A DNA stretch of 6,497 nt from Crenotrichaceae bacterium (lineage in GTDB: Bacteria > Pseudomonadota > Gammaproteobacteria > Methylococcales > DRLZ01). The notes beneath the pieces are model-generated. The model did not search any database. It was given only the letters and a program-made list of their open reading frames with translations, and was not told the DNA's origin. Of the stretch, positions 6,392-6,497 are shown piece by piece (within the stretch, counting starts at the first letter, position 1; the number at the start of each line of letters is the position of its first letter). A program made the translations under genes and the position numbers. The stretch covers positions 1-6,497 of the forward strand of contig DRLZ01000215.1 of the NCBI GenBank assembly GCA_011322755.1. The letters are read 5' to 3'.

Positions 6392-6497
6392 TACAAATTT
6401 CTCCACAATCAACAGGTGTAATAGTCACTTGCTGATTGTTTTCAAGTAGTGAGTGAATACTCTTGCGAATATTATCCAGACCATTAAAATCGAGCAC
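6291..6497 (-). CDS. Possible 3' end of an upstream gene, function unknown (partial)
   Basis: An open frame enters from the right edge and runs 68 codons to a TAA at 6291-6293, with no start that needs to lie inside the window. The part before the next gene (about 35 residues, including DNIRKSIHSLLENNQQ) looks like ordinary protein: an amphipathic helix followed by a short beta-like stretch, with unremarkable codons. Of the other two minus-strand frames, one is stopped almost at once (TAA near 6486) and the other is stopped by TGA at 6425-6427 and uses several rare-type codons (ATA ATA, AGA). This frame is therefore the best candidate for the upstream neighbour. If real, its last 33 or so codons overlap the start of the next glycosyltransferase by 101 nt, far more than other overlaps here. 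The helix-then-strand pattern vaguely resembles the C-terminus of polysaccharide deacetylases, but this is too weak to name it. Confidence 0.4.
   Translation of the reverse strand: MLDFNGLDNIRKSIHSLLENNQQVTITPVDCGEICNAKPIQTKNRIPAENLAKNIRDICFTGNTCPAT
6401..6404 (-). promoter_or_regulatory. Ribosome binding site deciding the start at 6391
   Basis: GGAG on the minus strand, 9 nt upstream of the ATG at 6389-6391. The alternative in-frame TTG at 6410-6412 lies upstream of this site and has no comparable SD, so the site argues for the ATG. Confidence 0.7.

Larger units (their letters stand above)
1..6497 (-). other. Single polysaccharide-biosynthesis operon segment
   Basis: Five consecutive minus-strand genes join by an 11-nt overlap, a 19-nt overlap, a 2-nt gap and a 14-nt overlap, plus a possible long overlap at the right. 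There is no space for an internal terminator or a conventional intergenic promoter, so the transcript should begin to the right of the window and continue past the left edge. The gene content (two EPS-type glycosyltransferases, a heparinase-like protein, a phosphotransferase, an ABC exporter) is coherent for assembly and export of a cell-surface glycan. Confidence 0.8.

Noticed and set aside
6389..6412. TTG at 6410-6412 as the start of the first glycosyltransferase (438 aa)
   Set aside because: The seven extra residues contain the SD for the ATG at 6391 and fall before the conserved N-terminal motif; the ATG is better supported.
6130..6435. 101-codon plus-strand open frame
   Set aside because: It is antisense to the start of the first glycosyltransferase; its hydrophobic stretch is a reflection of the opposite strand's conserved motif.
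1..6497. CRISPR arrays, tRNA/rRNA genes, insertion sequences, intrinsic terminators
   Set aside because: No regularly spaced repeats, RNA gene signatures, transposase motifs or GC-hairpin-plus-T-run structures in intergenic positions were seen; virtually all bases are coding.

Overview
The window is a piece of one tightly packed polysaccharide (exopolysaccharide/capsule-type) gene cluster. Every supported gene lies on the minus strand, so the genes are transcribed from right (6497) to left (1). Base composition looks moderate by eye (not computed), SD sequences are classical, and TTG and GTG starts are used beside ATG. With glycosyltransferases of the WcaL-like type, this suggests a Gram-negative bacterium, plausibly a gammaproteobacterium; I cannot name a genus.

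Layout in transcription order: (1) the possible 3' end of an upstream gene of unknown function (6291-6497), which would overlap the next gene by about 100 nt. (2) A GT4-type glycosyltransferase of 431 aa (5096-6391). (3) A second, paralogous GT4-type glycosyltransferase of 445 aa (3769-5106). (4) A 686-aa heparinase II/III-family polysaccharide lyase-like protein (1727-3787) with its signature His/Tyr/Asn motifs but no visible signal peptide. (5) A 482-aa APH/choline-kinase-like phosphotransferase (276-1724) with an apparent internal duplication ahead of its kinase core. (6) The first 96 codons of a type I ABC exporter (1-289, running off the left edge), which is absent from a simple longest-ORF reading because the window truncates it and it starts with GTG.

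Neighbouring genes overlap by 11, 19 and 14 nt or are separated by 2 nt, so there is no room for internal promoters or terminators. The set reads as one translationally coupled operon. A likely reading is that the two glycosyltransferases add sugars to a glycan, the heparinase-like protein trims or edits a uronate-containing glycan, the kinase phosphorylates a sugar or other small hydroxylated substrate, and the ABC exporter moves a product across the inner membrane. The family assignments are well supported by motifs; the joint pathway is inference. No mobile elements, CRISPR arrays, tRNA or rRNA genes were seen, and no non-coding stretch exceeds a few bases.
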